A DNA stretch of 64,000 bases. Source: Rhizobium ecuadorense. GTDB taxonomy: Bacteria; Pseudomonadota; Alphaproteobacteria; Rhizobiales; Rhizobiaceae. Below, piece after piece: positions 43,303-50,718 of the stretch (positions are counted from its first letter, which is position 1; every line of letters starts with the position of its first letter). Position numbers and translations under genes: made by a program. Below the pieces are notes generated by a model that was not told the origin of the DNA, ran no database searches, and worked only from the letters and a program-made list of their open reading frames with translations. The stretch covers positions 62,001 to 126,000 of the forward strand of contig NZ_LFIO01001267.1 in assembly GCF_001187535.1 (NCBI RefSeq). Direction: 5' to 3'.

Positions 43303-43474
43303 GCCCCTCATCCGCCTGCCGGCACTTCTCCCCGCTTGCGGGGCGAAGGAGGCTTGCCGCGACTCTCCGTACTCACCAGCGCCTCGCAGGGCACGTCCCC
43401 TCGCCCCGTTTACGGGGGTCCGAAGGACGGGTCGAGACAAGCGGCTCGACCCCGGCAGGGTTAGGGTGAGGGGC
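43303..43474. repeat. Palindromic intergenic element, family B copy 2
   Basis: About 172 bp. It begins GCCCCTCATCCGCCTGCC and ends ggttagggtgaggggc like copy 1, with an extra internal piece containing GGGGGTCCGAAGGACGG. Lies in the 354-bp gap between the HerA-like gene and the first ABC-F gene; the rest of the gap is promoter-like AT-richer sequence. Confidence 0.75.
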
Positions 43475-43632
43475 GGCTTTCTGGAAGAAAGCGTGATTGT
43501 TCCCTGCCTTGAATCACCTGCTTTCCTCCCCTAAATTACCCGCCATCGACCATTTCAACAGGATGTGTGCCGCAATGGATTTCAACCCGATCGCAATGCC
43601 AGTTCGCCTTGCCAACGGGGAAATCCACATCC

Positions 43633-45225
43633 ATGCCTGCATCCATCACTCTCTCGCAAATTTCATGGGCCACGCCTGACGGACGGCCGCTTTTTTCCGA
43701 TCTCGACCTGAGTTTCGGGACTGACCGCACTGGCCTCGTCGGGCGCAACGGCGTCGGCAAGACGACGCTGCTCAAGCTCGTCTCCGGCGGCATCCGGCCG
43801 CAGTCGGGGACGCTGTCCGTCAGCGGCAGCCTTGGCATCCTGCGCCAGAACGTGCAGGTGGCACCCGATGAAACCGTCGCCGATCTGTTCGGCGCGACCG
43901 ATGCGCTCGCCGTCCTTCAGCGGGCCGAAACCGGCACGGCAACGGCCGACGAACTTTTATCCGCGGACTGGACGCTGGAGGCGCGCATGGCCGCTGCGCT
44001 TGATCGCACGGGGCTCAACGCAGAGCCGCAGACGCCGCTTGCCGCGCTCTCCGGCGGGCAGCGGACCCGGGCCGGGCTTGCCGCGTTGGTTTTCACCGAA
44101 CCGGATTTTCTGCTGCTCGACGAACCGACGAACAATCTCGACCGCGACGGCCGCGAGGCGGTGATCGCACTGATATCGGGCTGGCGGGCCGGCGCGGTCA
44201 TCGTCAGCCATGACCGGGAATTGCTCGAAAGCATGGATGCGATCGTCGAGCTGACCTCACTCGGCGCCACCCGCTATGGCGGCAACTGGAGCCATTACCG
44301 CGAGCGCAGGGCACTGGAACTTGCGGCCGCCCAACACGATCTCGCCGATGCCGAAAAGCGCATTTCCGAGGTAGCACGGAAGGCGCAGGCGACTGTGGAG
44401 CGTCAGGCGCACAGGGACAGCACTGGGCGCAAGATAGCCGCCAAGGGCGGCATCCCCCGCATCATGCTCGGCGGCATGAAGGAGCGGAGCGAAACGACCG
44501 GCGGCGACAACGCCCGTCTTGCCGAACGCCGGCGCTCGGCGGCACAGGAAGACGCAAAGGCGGCGCGCGAGAAGATCGAGGTCCTCCAGCCCTTGTCGGT
44601 GCTCCTGCCACGGACCGGGCTCGCCACCAATAAGACCGTGCTGAAGATGGAAGGCGTTGCAGTCGGCTATCGGCCGGGTGACCCGGTCATCCGCGATCTC
44701 TCCTTCGAGGTGAAAGGGCCGGAACGCATTGCCGTCACCGGGCCGAACGGCTCTGGCAAGACGACGCTGCTTTCGCTTCTCACCGGCGAACTCAAGCCCT
44801 GGGCCGGCACCGTCGCCGTGATGACCGGCTTTGCGATGCTCGATCAGAAGGTCAGCCTTCTCGATCCCTCAGCCTCGATCCGCGACAATTTCCGCCGGAT
44901 CAACCCGCAGGCCGATGAAAACACCTGCCGGGCCGCCCTCGCCCGCTTCATGTTCAGGGCCGACGCGGCGCTGCAGGTTGTCTCGACGTTGAGCGGCGGA
45001 CAATTGCTGCGCGCCGGCCTTGCCTGCGTTCTCGGCTCCGCACCGCCGCCGCTGCTGATCCTCGACGAGCCGACCAACCATCTCGACATAGATTCGATAT
45101 CAGCGGTCGAGGCCGGGCTGCGTGCCTATGACGGCGCACTGCTGGTCGTCAGTCATGATGAGACGTTTCTCGAGAGCATCGGGATAGGGCGGCGGCTGGA
45201 GTTGGCTGGCGGTGTCGGTGGGTGA
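43633..45225 (+). CDS. ABC-F family ATPase (ribosome-associated type), first copy
   Basis: 530 aa with two tandem ABC domains and no membrane segment. NBD1: Walker A GRNGVGKTTLLKLVSGG, signature LSGGQRTRAGLAALVF, Walker B LLLDEPTNNLD. Linker about 225-340, rich in charged helix (P-site tRNA-interaction-like region). NBD2: GPNGSGKTTLLSLLTGE, LSGGQLLRAGLACVL, LLILDEPTNHLDID. ABC-F proteins act on the ribosome in translation rescue or antibiotic protection. A 34-codon out-of-frame ORF (43575-43679) overlaps its start. Its 3' end (23 bp) is duplicated about 1.14 kb downstream. Confidence 0.9.
   Translation: MPASITLSQISWATPDGRPLFSDLDLSFGTDRTGLVGRNGVGKTTLLKLVSGGIRPQSGTLSVSGSLGILRQNVQVAPDETVADLFGATDALAVLQRAETGTATADELLSADWTLEARMAAALDRTGLNAEPQTPLAALSGGQRTRAGLAALVFTEPDFLLLDEPTNNLDRDGREAVIALISGWRAGAVIVSHDRELLESMDAIVELTSLGATRYGGNWSHYRERRALELAAAQHDLADAEKRISEVARKAQATVERQAHRDSTGRKIAAKGGIPRIMLGGMKERSETTGGDNARLAERRRSAAQEDAKAAREKIEVLQPLSVLLPRTGLATNKTVLKMEGVAVGYRPGDPVIRDLSFEVKGPERIAVTGPNGSGKTTLLSLLTGELKPWAGTVAVMTGFAMLDQKVSLLDPSASIRDNFRRINPQADENTCRAALARFMFRADAALQVVSTLSGGQLLRAGLACVLGSAPPPLLILDEPTNHLDIDSISAVEAGLRAYDGALLVVSHDETFLESIGIGRRLELAGGVGG
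45162..45184. repeat. Direct repeat, left copy (inside 3' end of first ABC-F gene)
   Basis: 23 bp identical to 46306-46328, coding for TFLESIG in the ABC-F gene. A second block starting GCCTCCGCCAG follows at 45245 here and at 46329 in the right copy. See the right copy for the bounded insert. Confidence 0.85.
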
Positions 45226-45417
45226 TTTCAGAGGAAGCAGCAATGCCTCCGCCAGTGGCACCTGTCCATTCCCACCCGCCTTGGGGAGAGCGCGGCATCC
45301 TCCAACCTCCCCTCACGCTACGAAGCCCGGGAGGGCGTAGCCTCGAGTAAATGACGGTATCGATGGAAGGCTGCCTCGTATTGGCAGGGACGTGGTGCGC
45401 GACGTTCCATGCAAGCT

Positions 45418-45585
45418 TCAGCGCGCCCGGACTGCGGAAACCCTGTCACCACTTGCTTCCGCCAGATCGGCCAGCCTTCGCAGATCAGCGATGATGCTCT
45501 GACGGCTGCCCCGGGGTATTTTGCCTTTCGGCCTGCCATCAAGTCTTCGCTCAATCTCGATTGCTTCATTAGCCCGTTTCGCCAT
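45418..45585 (-). CDS. Candidate 55-aa charged protein
   Basis: Read on the minus strand from ATG: MAKRANEAIEIERRLDGRPK and on to ADLRRLADLAEASGDRVSAV. Highly charged, helical, with plausible codon use and no low-complexity shadow character. No signal peptide, no family recognised, weak ribosome-binding site. It lies in the insert between the duplicated ABC-F ends, antisense to no other gene. Could be spurious. Confidence 0.35.
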   Translation of the reverse strand: MAKRANEAIEIERRLDGRPKGKIPRGSRQSIIADLRRLADLAEASGDRVSAVRAR

Positions 45586-45685
45586 GAAAAGGCTTCATGT
45601 CCCCAGTTCGAAAGCGATGCCATACTTGCAAGATATAACGAATTCAACCTATGACAGCTACTGCGGCGACTTGGAGGAGAAGGGC

Positions 45686-46288
45686 ATGACTATGGACGAG
45701 GCGATCGGGCATCGTGAGGCGCAAAGGTGGAGCCTTTGGAGAAGCGCCAATATTGGCGTTGGTCTCAGCGCTGCCATCTTGTTACTTCAGGCCGTGAACG
45801 GTCGAGGCTTTGAACTAGCAAACTACGCCCACACTCGGAGTGCGGAAACGATTAGCGCTTTAGGTGGGCAGGTTCTCGCCGCGCCATTATTATTTGTGGT
45901 GATTGCAGCCATACGAAACGTTTTCAAAAGGGAGCAAGCTAAGTCGAACGCAAGTGCCATCCGGGGGGCAGTCACGTTCGCGGCGCTCTTTGTCACAATT
46001 TTCGTCGGCCTTTTTGCCTACGGAGAGTTTGTGTTCTCTCGCGACGAAGCAATCGGTGGCGAAGCTCGAAAATCATTCATCGCCGACGCCCAGTTTGCTT
46101 GCGTTCGAAAGCAGGCCTCACTCAACCAAGCTATTACCCAGCAGCAAATCCAAACCTATTGCACCTGTTTCGCCGAAAAGATGGCCGACATCACGACGTA
46201 CAAACAATTGGGTACTGAACTGGCTGCCAAAGCCCTTGCGGACCTGCAGCAAAAGGTTGGAGCAATAAGTAACCTTTGCCGTCAATGA
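45686..46288 (+). CDS. Orphan membrane protein of unknown function, low GC
   Basis: 200 aa. Two predicted membrane segments in the first half (SANIGVGLSAAILLLQAV and AIRGAVTFAALFVTIFVGLFAYGEFVF), with a hydrophobic stretch LGGQVLAAPLLFVVIAAI between. The C-terminal soluble part has three cysteines (FACVRKQ, YCTCF) and a terminal SNLCRQ. No family recognised. GGAGGAGAAGGG precedes the ATG. Composition is lower in GC than neighbours, and the gene lies between duplicated ABC-F fragments, so recent acquisition is likely. Confidence 0.55.
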   Translation: MTMDEAIGHREAQRWSLWRSANIGVGLSAAILLLQAVNGRGFELANYAHTRSAETISALGGQVLAAPLLFVVIAAIRNVFKREQAKSNASAIRGAVTFAALFVTIFVGLFAYGEFVFSRDEAIGGEARKSFIADAQFACVRKQASLNQAITQQQIQTYCTCFAEKMADITTYKQLGTELAAKALADLQQKVGAISNLCRQ

Positions 46289-46305
46289 CTTCTGAACGGC
46301 GCATC

Positions 46306-46328
46306 GACGTTTCTCGAGAGCATCGGGA
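46306..46328. repeat. Direct repeat, right copy of the ABC-F 3' fragment
   Basis: GACGTTTCTCGAGAGCATCG... is identical over 23 bp to the end region of the first ABC-F gene. In this copy it is joined directly to GCCTCCGCCAGCGGCACCT, which in the left copy is 60 bp further on. The two copies bracket the low-GC insert with the orphan membrane gene. Confidence 0.85.
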
Positions 46329-46383
46329 GCCTCCGCCAGCGGCACCTTTCCATTCCCCTACCTTTCGGGAGCGCGGCACCCTC

Positions 46384-46512
46384 CCTCATCCTGAGGCGCG
46401 TAGGCCAAAGGCCGGAGCCTCGAAGGACACGCTCCAGCGCTGCTCCTTGCGTCCAACCACCAGTGCACCCGCCTCGTCCTTCGAGGCCCCTGCGGGGCAC
46501 CTCAGGATGAGG
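46384..46512. repeat. Palindromic intergenic element, family C
   Basis: 129 bp. Left end CCTCATCCTGAGGCGCG ... GCCTCGAAGGAC; right end GTCCTTCGAGGC ... CCTCAGGATGAGG, an inverted repeat with nested arms. A form common in alphaproteobacterial intergenic DNA. No coding content. Confidence 0.75.
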
Positions 46513-46608
46513 CTCTCTTGGGCGCCGGGCAACGGCGCCTCCCTTGCCTCCTACTCCAGGCAATGGTATTTCAATCCTGCAACCCTTTCGAGAAAGGAGG
46601 ATCACGCC

Positions 46609-46680
46609 ATGCAGTATTATTTCCGGTTTAATCGCCAGCGTGGTCCCGTCGACGCCCTGCAAATGCGTTTGCAGGGCTGA
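46609..46680 (+). CDS. Leader peptide upstream of the second ABC-F gene
   Basis: A 23-codon ORF beginning MQYYFRFNRQRGP and ending MRLQG. It is preceded by AAAGGAGG, the strongest Shine-Dalgarno sequence in the neighbourhood, nine bases before the ATG. The peptide contains R-Q-R, a basic-X-basic motif at which macrolide-bound ribosomes are known to stall, followed by Gly-Pro. A perfect 10-bp stem overlaps its last codons and stop. It lies 171 bp upstream of an ABC-F gene with a poor ribosome-binding site. Role as a ribosome-sensing leader is inference. Confidence 0.6.
   Translation: MQYYFRFNRQRGPVDALQMRLQG
46654..46677 (+). promoter_or_regulatory. Perfect stem-loop at the end of the ABC-F leader ORF
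   Basis: GCCCTGCAAA / TTTGCAGGGC is a perfect 10-bp stem with a TGCG loop. No T-tract follows, so it is not a simple terminator. The 5' arm is within reach of a ribosome paused at codons 9-13 of the leader. Downstream, CTGGTCT (46709-46715) can pair with AGACCAG (46836-46842), next to the ABC-F start. Confidence 0.65.
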
Positions 46681-46851
46681 CCCAGAGACCGTTTCCCGAC
46701 ATCTCTTCCTGGTCTGCCCTTCGTGGCCAATGCGGCGCCGTAACCTATGGTTGGCTCCCGCATTCCTGTAAACTTCCCGGGCCCGATAGGCGCAATTCCG
46801 TGATGGCTGAACGCCCCGGATCGCGTCCCCGGTCAAGACCAGAGAACGATC

Positions 46852-48372
46852 ATGACCCTCATCAATATCCGCAATCTCGGCGTAACGCTGGGCAATCCGC
46901 TGTTTTCAAAACTCAATCTCGTCGTCAATTCAGGCGACCGCATCGGCCTCGTCGCCGCCAACGGACAAGGGAAATCGACGCTGCTTGCCTGCATCACCGG
47001 CGCGCTGGAGCCGAGCGCGGGTGAGATCACCAAGGCGCGCGGACTGACCGTCGGCCATGTCGCCCAGAATGTGCCGGCCGCCCTTTTCGACACGCTGTTC
47101 TACGATGCAGTGCTGCAGGCGTTGCCGGTCGATCAGGCCGAAAGCGAAAGCTGGCGCGTCGACGTGGTGCTGGAATCGCTCGAGGTGCCGGAGGTCATGC
47201 GTCGGCGGCCGCTGAAGCAGTTGAGCGGCGGATGGCAGCGGCTTGCCATGCTTGCCCGCAGCTGGGTCAGCGAACCCGACGTGCTGCTGCTCGACGAACC
47301 GACCAACCATCTCGACCTCGAAAAGATCGCCCAGCTGGAGGGTTGGCTGAACGCGCTGCCGCGCGACGTGCCGGTCATCCTCTCCAGCCATGACCGCGCC
47401 TTCCTCGATGCGACGACCAACCGGACGCTGTTCCTGCGGCCAGAGCAATCGCCGGTCTTCGCCCTGCCCTATAGCAGGGCGCGCGCCGCCCTCGACGAGG
47501 CCGACGCCTCCGAAGCCCGGCGCTACGAGCGCGACATGAAGGCGGCGGAGCAATTGCGCAAGCAGGCGGCCAAGCTCAACAATATCGGCATCAATTCCGG
47601 CAGCGATCTGCTCGTCGTCAAGACGAAACAGCTGAAGCAGCGGGCGGAGAAACTGGAGGATGCGGCAAAACCGGCGCATCTGGAACGCACTGCCGGCGCC
47701 ATCCGGCTTTCCAACCGCGGCACCCATGCCAAGGTGCTGGTGACGCTGGAGGATGCGGCGGTGACGACGCCGGATGGCACGCTGCTCGTCAAGACCGGCC
47801 GGCAGTTCATCTGCCAGGGGGACCGGATCGTGCTTCTCGGTCTCAACGGCACCGGCAAATCGCGGCTGGTCTTGATGCTGAAGCAGGCGATCGAAAGACC
47901 GGAGACCGCTCGGGATGGCATCAAGACGACGCCGTCGCTGGTTCTCGGCTATGGCGATCAGGCGCTTGCCGACCTTGCCGATACCGACACGCCGATCGGC
48001 ACGATCATCCGCCGCTTCGATGTCGGCGATCAGCGGGCGCGCGCGCTGCTGGCCGGGGCCGGCATGACGATCGACATGCAGGCAAAACCGATCGGCCAGC
48101 TTTCCGGCGGCCAGAAGGCGCGGCTCGGCATGCTGGTGCTCAGGCTGACGGAGCCGAATTTTTATCTGCTCGACGAGCCGACCAATCACCTCGACATCGA
48201 CGGACAGGAAGCACTCGAAAGCGAGCTGATGGCGCAGGAGGCGAGTTGCCTGCTGGTTTCGCACGACCGCAGTTTCGTGCGGGCGGTGGGCAACCGGTTC
48301 TGGCTAATCGAGAAGAAGCGGCTGGTGGAAGTCGACAGCCCGGAAGGGTTCTTTGCTTCGGTGGCGGGGTGA
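46852..48372 (+). CDS. ABC-F family ATPase (ribosome-associated type), second copy
   Basis: 506 aa, two ABC domains, soluble. NBD1: VAANGQGKSTLLACITGAL, LSGGWQRLAMLARSW, VLLLDEPTNHLDLEKI. Linker (about 205-290) basic and helical. NBD2: GLNGTGKSRLVLMLKQAI, LSGGQKARLGMLVLRL, YLLDEPTNHLDIDGQE. It differs clearly from the first ABC-F gene, so the two are not a recent duplication. The start has only a weak AGAG ribosome-binding site next to a potentially pairing sequence, consistent with leader-controlled translation. It may protect ribosomes from an antibiotic or relieve stalling; the specific role is not decided. Confidence 0.9.
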   Translation: MTLINIRNLGVTLGNPLFSKLNLVVNSGDRIGLVAANGQGKSTLLACITGALEPSAGEITKARGLTVGHVAQNVPAALFDTLFYDAVLQALPVDQAESESWRVDVVLESLEVPEVMRRRPLKQLSGGWQRLAMLARSWVSEPDVLLLDEPTNHLDLEKIAQLEGWLNALPRDVPVILSSHDRAFLDATTNRTLFLRPEQSPVFALPYSRARAALDEADASEARRYERDMKAAEQLRKQAAKLNNIGINSGSDLLVVKTKQLKQRAEKLEDAAKPAHLERTAGAIRLSNRGTHAKVLVTLEDAAVTTPDGTLLVKTGRQFICQGDRIVLLGLNGTGKSRLVLMLKQAIERPETARDGIKTTPSLVLGYGDQALADLADTDTPIGTIIRRFDVGDQRARALLAGAGMTIDMQAKPIGQLSGGQKARLGMLVLRLTEPNFYLLDEPTNHLDIDGQEALESELMAQEASCLLVSHDRSFVRAVGNRFWLIEKKRLVEVDSPEGFFASVAG

Positions 48373-48397
48373 CGGGTGGTGAGGGGGTGCCGTGCAG

Positions 48398-48552
48398 CCC
48401 CCTCATCCGCCATCGCGGCCCGCAACAAATCTCCTTCGGCCCCAAACGGAGGGGACGTGCTCTACGCGAGGTAAATGGGAACCGAGAGGTCCTGGCATAT
48501 CCCCTTCTCCCCGTTTTACGGGGAGAAGGTGCCGGCAGGCGGATGAGGGGCC
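48398..48552. repeat. Palindromic intergenic element, family B copy 3
   Basis: About 155 bp between the second ABC-F gene and the convergent VOC gene. It starts CCCCTCATCCGCC and ends with GGTGCCGGCAGGCGGATGAGGGG, the inverted complement of the usual left end. It contains the internal stem CTCCCCGTTTTACGGGGAG. Confidence 0.75.
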
Positions 48553-48570
48553 ACGGTTGAAGTCAACTGT

Positions 48571-49353
48571 CTACCGCTTCGGCGCCACCAGGCAGAAGAA
48601 GGCGCCTTGCGGGTCCGTCGCCTGGATGATCCAGCTGCCGCCGGGGACTTCCATCGGGCCGTTGACGACCTTGCCGCCGCCTGAGGTGACGCGTTCGATC
48701 GCGGCATCAAGCGCCGGCACGATGAAATAATAGCACCAGAAGGGCATCGGCATGTTGTCCGGCTTGGTCATCATGCCGCCGATCTGCTTGCCGTTGCGGG
48801 CGAAGAGGTAGTAGACGCCCATCGGGCCCATGTCCATTTCACTGTCCTTCGTCCAGCCGAACAGCTTGGAATAGAAGGCGACGGCGTCTTTGCCATTGCC
48901 GGCATAGAGTTCATGCCAGCCGATATTGCCTGAAGCATCGGGGGCCAGTTCCGGCCAGGCTTTGTCCATCGGCGCCGGCGTCATTATGCAGAGCACCGCG
49001 CCATGCGGATCGGCAACGACGGCAAAGCGGCCGACGCCCGGGATGTCGTCCGGCGGACGGCGGACCGATCCGCCATTGGCGGCGAAATCCTTGGCCGCCT
49101 GGTCGACGTCGTCGACATCCACATAACCCGTCCAGTTCGGCGGGATGCCGGTGCCCTCGAGTTCGGCCGGAAATTCCATCAAGCCGGCGACGCCGATGCC
49201 GTTCGCCTCGAAGATCGTATAGGGCGGCATGCCCTCTACTTTCATTTCGGAAGTCGTCCAGCCGACGACAGAGCTGTAGAATGTCACGGCAGCCGATGTG
49301 TCGGGGGTCATCAGTTCGCACCAGATAAACTTTCCATGCGTCTCAGACATCAT
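48571..49353 (-). CDS. VOC (glyoxalase/bleomycin-resistance-fold) protein, two-domain
   Basis: 260 aa made of two VOC modules. The first (about 1-125) starts GKFIWCELMTPDTSAAVTFYSSVVGWTTSEM, and the second (about 135-258) starts NIGWHELYAGNGKDAVAFYSKLFGWTKDSEMDMG; each ends with a Glu/His-type strand. Related proteins include lactoylglutathione-lyase-like enzymes and hydroxylases, with function unassigned in most cases. Two adjacent ATGs are possible starts after GGGAGAG. It is the last of three same-strand genes (DUF899, DUF1579, VOC). Confidence 0.83.
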   Translation of the reverse strand: MMSETHGKFIWCELMTPDTSAAVTFYSSVVGWTTSEMKVEGMPPYTIFEANGIGVAGLMEFPAELEGTGIPPNWTGYVDVDDVDQAAKDFAANGGSVRRPPDDIPGVGRFAVVADPHGAVLCIMTPAPMDKAWPELAPDASGNIGWHELYAGNGKDAVAFYSKLFGWTKDSEMDMGPMGVYYLFARNGKQIGGMMTKPDNMPMPFWCYYFIVPALDAAIERVTSGGGKVVNGPMEVPGGSWIIQATDPQGAFFCLVAPKR

Positions 49354-49402
49354 ACTCTCCCTTTGGAGGCGCCGCTTTTCCGATATTTGCGCGCCGTGAC
49401 TG

Positions 49403-49867
49403 TCAGATCTTGCGGGTGTAGCGCGCTTCCATGAACTGCTTCCATGAGCCGTCGGCCTGCTTGACACTGGAGATAAAGGTGCGGTGATCGGCGTCGACGA
49501 AGGCAATCTGCTCGCGGTAATCGGCAAGCCCTTCGCTATTAAAGTCGGGCCCTGTGGTATAGAGATCCAGAATGTTGCCCGAAGCGTCGAGCTCGCCCTC
49601 GTAGACCCACATGTAGTCCATCATGCTGCCGATCCAGCTGCCGACATATTTGCCTTTGGCGGCGTTGTAGCCAAGCGTCAGGATGCTGGTGCCTTGTTTG
49701 CCATCCGGCATGCGGCCCGTGCCTTCGGCAACCCACCAGATGCCGTGCAGCGAGCGGACGGTTTCGGTCCAGGGCTCGTCGCCGGACATTTCCGGTGCGG
49801 TGACGGTCCATTCGCCGATCAGCCTTTCCAGGAAGGAATGTTCCTTCAGCGCTTCTGCGGTCTTCAT
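49403..49867 (-). CDS. DUF1579 family protein
   Basis: 154 aa. The opening EALKEHSFLERLIGEWTVTAPEM and the mid-region LHGIWWVAEGTGRMPDGKQGTSILTLGYNAAKGKYVGSWIGSMMDYMWVYEGELDASG match DUF1579 (beta-barrel proteins of unknown function). Cytosolic. It lies 49 bp upstream of the VOC gene and 36 bp downstream of the DUF899 gene, so an operon is likely. Confidence 0.8.
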   Translation of the reverse strand: MKTAEALKEHSFLERLIGEWTVTAPEMSGDEPWTETVRSLHGIWWVAEGTGRMPDGKQGTSILTLGYNAAKGKYVGSWIGSMMDYMWVYEGELDASGNILDLYTTGPDFNSEGLADYREQIAFVDADHRTFISSVKQADGSWKQFMEARYTRKI

Positions 49868-49903
49868 CGTCCTTCTCTCCCTTGCGTGATGTTGGCTTTA
49901 ACT

Positions 49904-50632
49904 TCAGTGACAGCAGGATGGCGTCTTGGCGGTCTCCTCATATTCGTCGTGGCGACGCACGAAATTCATCGTGCCGTCCTCGTTGCGGCCCTTCGGGGCA
50001 CGGTCGAGGATCATCAGGGTGCCGATCAGTTCCTCCGGCCCACGGGCATAACTCGAATAGGTATGGAAGACCTCGCCCTTGTCATTGCGGTAGAAAGCGC
50101 TCAGCCCCGGCAGTTCGTCATGGGCCTCGGCCGGCTCGATAGCAGTGAAATTGTAGAGGACCTTGTCTTTGGCAAGGTCATCGGGGCTGAAAGAGACGTG
50201 ATAATCGAAATTGAATTCGCTGCCGAAGGACGAGACCCAGGGGAATTTCCAGCCCATGCGGCTTTTGTAGGCGGCGATCTTGTCAAGCGGGGCGCGCGAG
50301 ACGGCGACCCAGGTGACGTCGTGATGGTTGAGATGCGGCAGGGCGCCGTCCACGTGATCGCACAGGAAGGAGCAGCCGGGACAGCCGGCATCCCAATCCG
50401 GGCCGAGCATGAAATGGTAGATCAGCAGCTGGCTGCGGCCATCGAAGAGATCGGCGAGCGACTTCCTGCCCTCGGGCGTGTCGAAAACATAATCCTTGTC
50501 GACCCTCACCCAGGGCAGCGCCAGGCGGGCGGCATTGACGCTGTCGCGCAGCCGCGTCGCCTCTTTTTCCTTCAAGAGCAGGGCACGGCGGGCCTCAAGC
50601 CATTGTTCACGGGACACAACCTCATTCTGCAT
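49904..50632 (-). CDS. DUF899 family thioredoxin-like protein
   Basis: 242 aa. The thioredoxin-like core has LIYHFMLGPDWDAGCPGCSFLCDHVDGALPHLNHHDVTWVAVSRAPLDKIAAYKSRMGWKFPWVSSFGSEFNFDYHVSF, the DUF899 signature, with a CPGCSFLC cluster in the active-site position. The C-terminus ends in SCCH. The function is unknown; redox chemistry is suggested by the fold. The ATG is preceded by GGAGGG. It heads the three-gene set and is divergent from a MarR gene. Confidence 0.85.
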   Translation of the reverse strand: MQNEVVSREQWLEARRALLLKEKEATRLRDSVNAARLALPWVRVDKDYVFDTPEGRKSLADLFDGRSQLLIYHFMLGPDWDAGCPGCSFLCDHVDGALPHLNHHDVTWVAVSRAPLDKIAAYKSRMGWKFPWVSSFGSEFNFDYHVSFSPDDLAKDKVLYNFTAIEPAEAHDELPGLSAFYRNDKGEVFHTYSSYARGPEELIGTLMILDRAPKGRNEDGTMNFVRRHDEYEETAKTPSCCH

Positions 50633-50683
50633 GGGATGCGCCCTCCTCCGGCGCTGCCGGCGAGCCGGCACATCTCCTTCTCC

Positions 50684-50712
50684 TTGACTAAATACATTGA
50701 TATCAATAGAAA
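50684..50712 (+). promoter_or_regulatory. Promoter with embedded MarR-type operator
   Basis: TTGACT (50684-50689), then 17 bp, then TAGAAA (50707-50712). The spacer contains the perfect 12-bp palindrome ATTGATATCAAT (50696-50707). It lies between the DUF899 gene and the MarR gene and would allow repression of the regulator and possibly of the divergent operon. Confidence 0.55.
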
Positions 50713-50718
50713 TGAGGC

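Noticed and set aside
46800..47024. Open frame starting just upstream of the second ABC-F gene
   Set aside because: Overlaps the ABC-F 5' end out of frame and becomes Arg/Gln-rich; no Shine-Dalgarno sequence.
43633..48372. Two ABC-F genes considered as a recent tandem duplication
   Set aside because: Their motifs and linkers differ throughout (for example GRNGVGKTT versus AANGQGKST); only the short 3' fragment of the first is duplicated.
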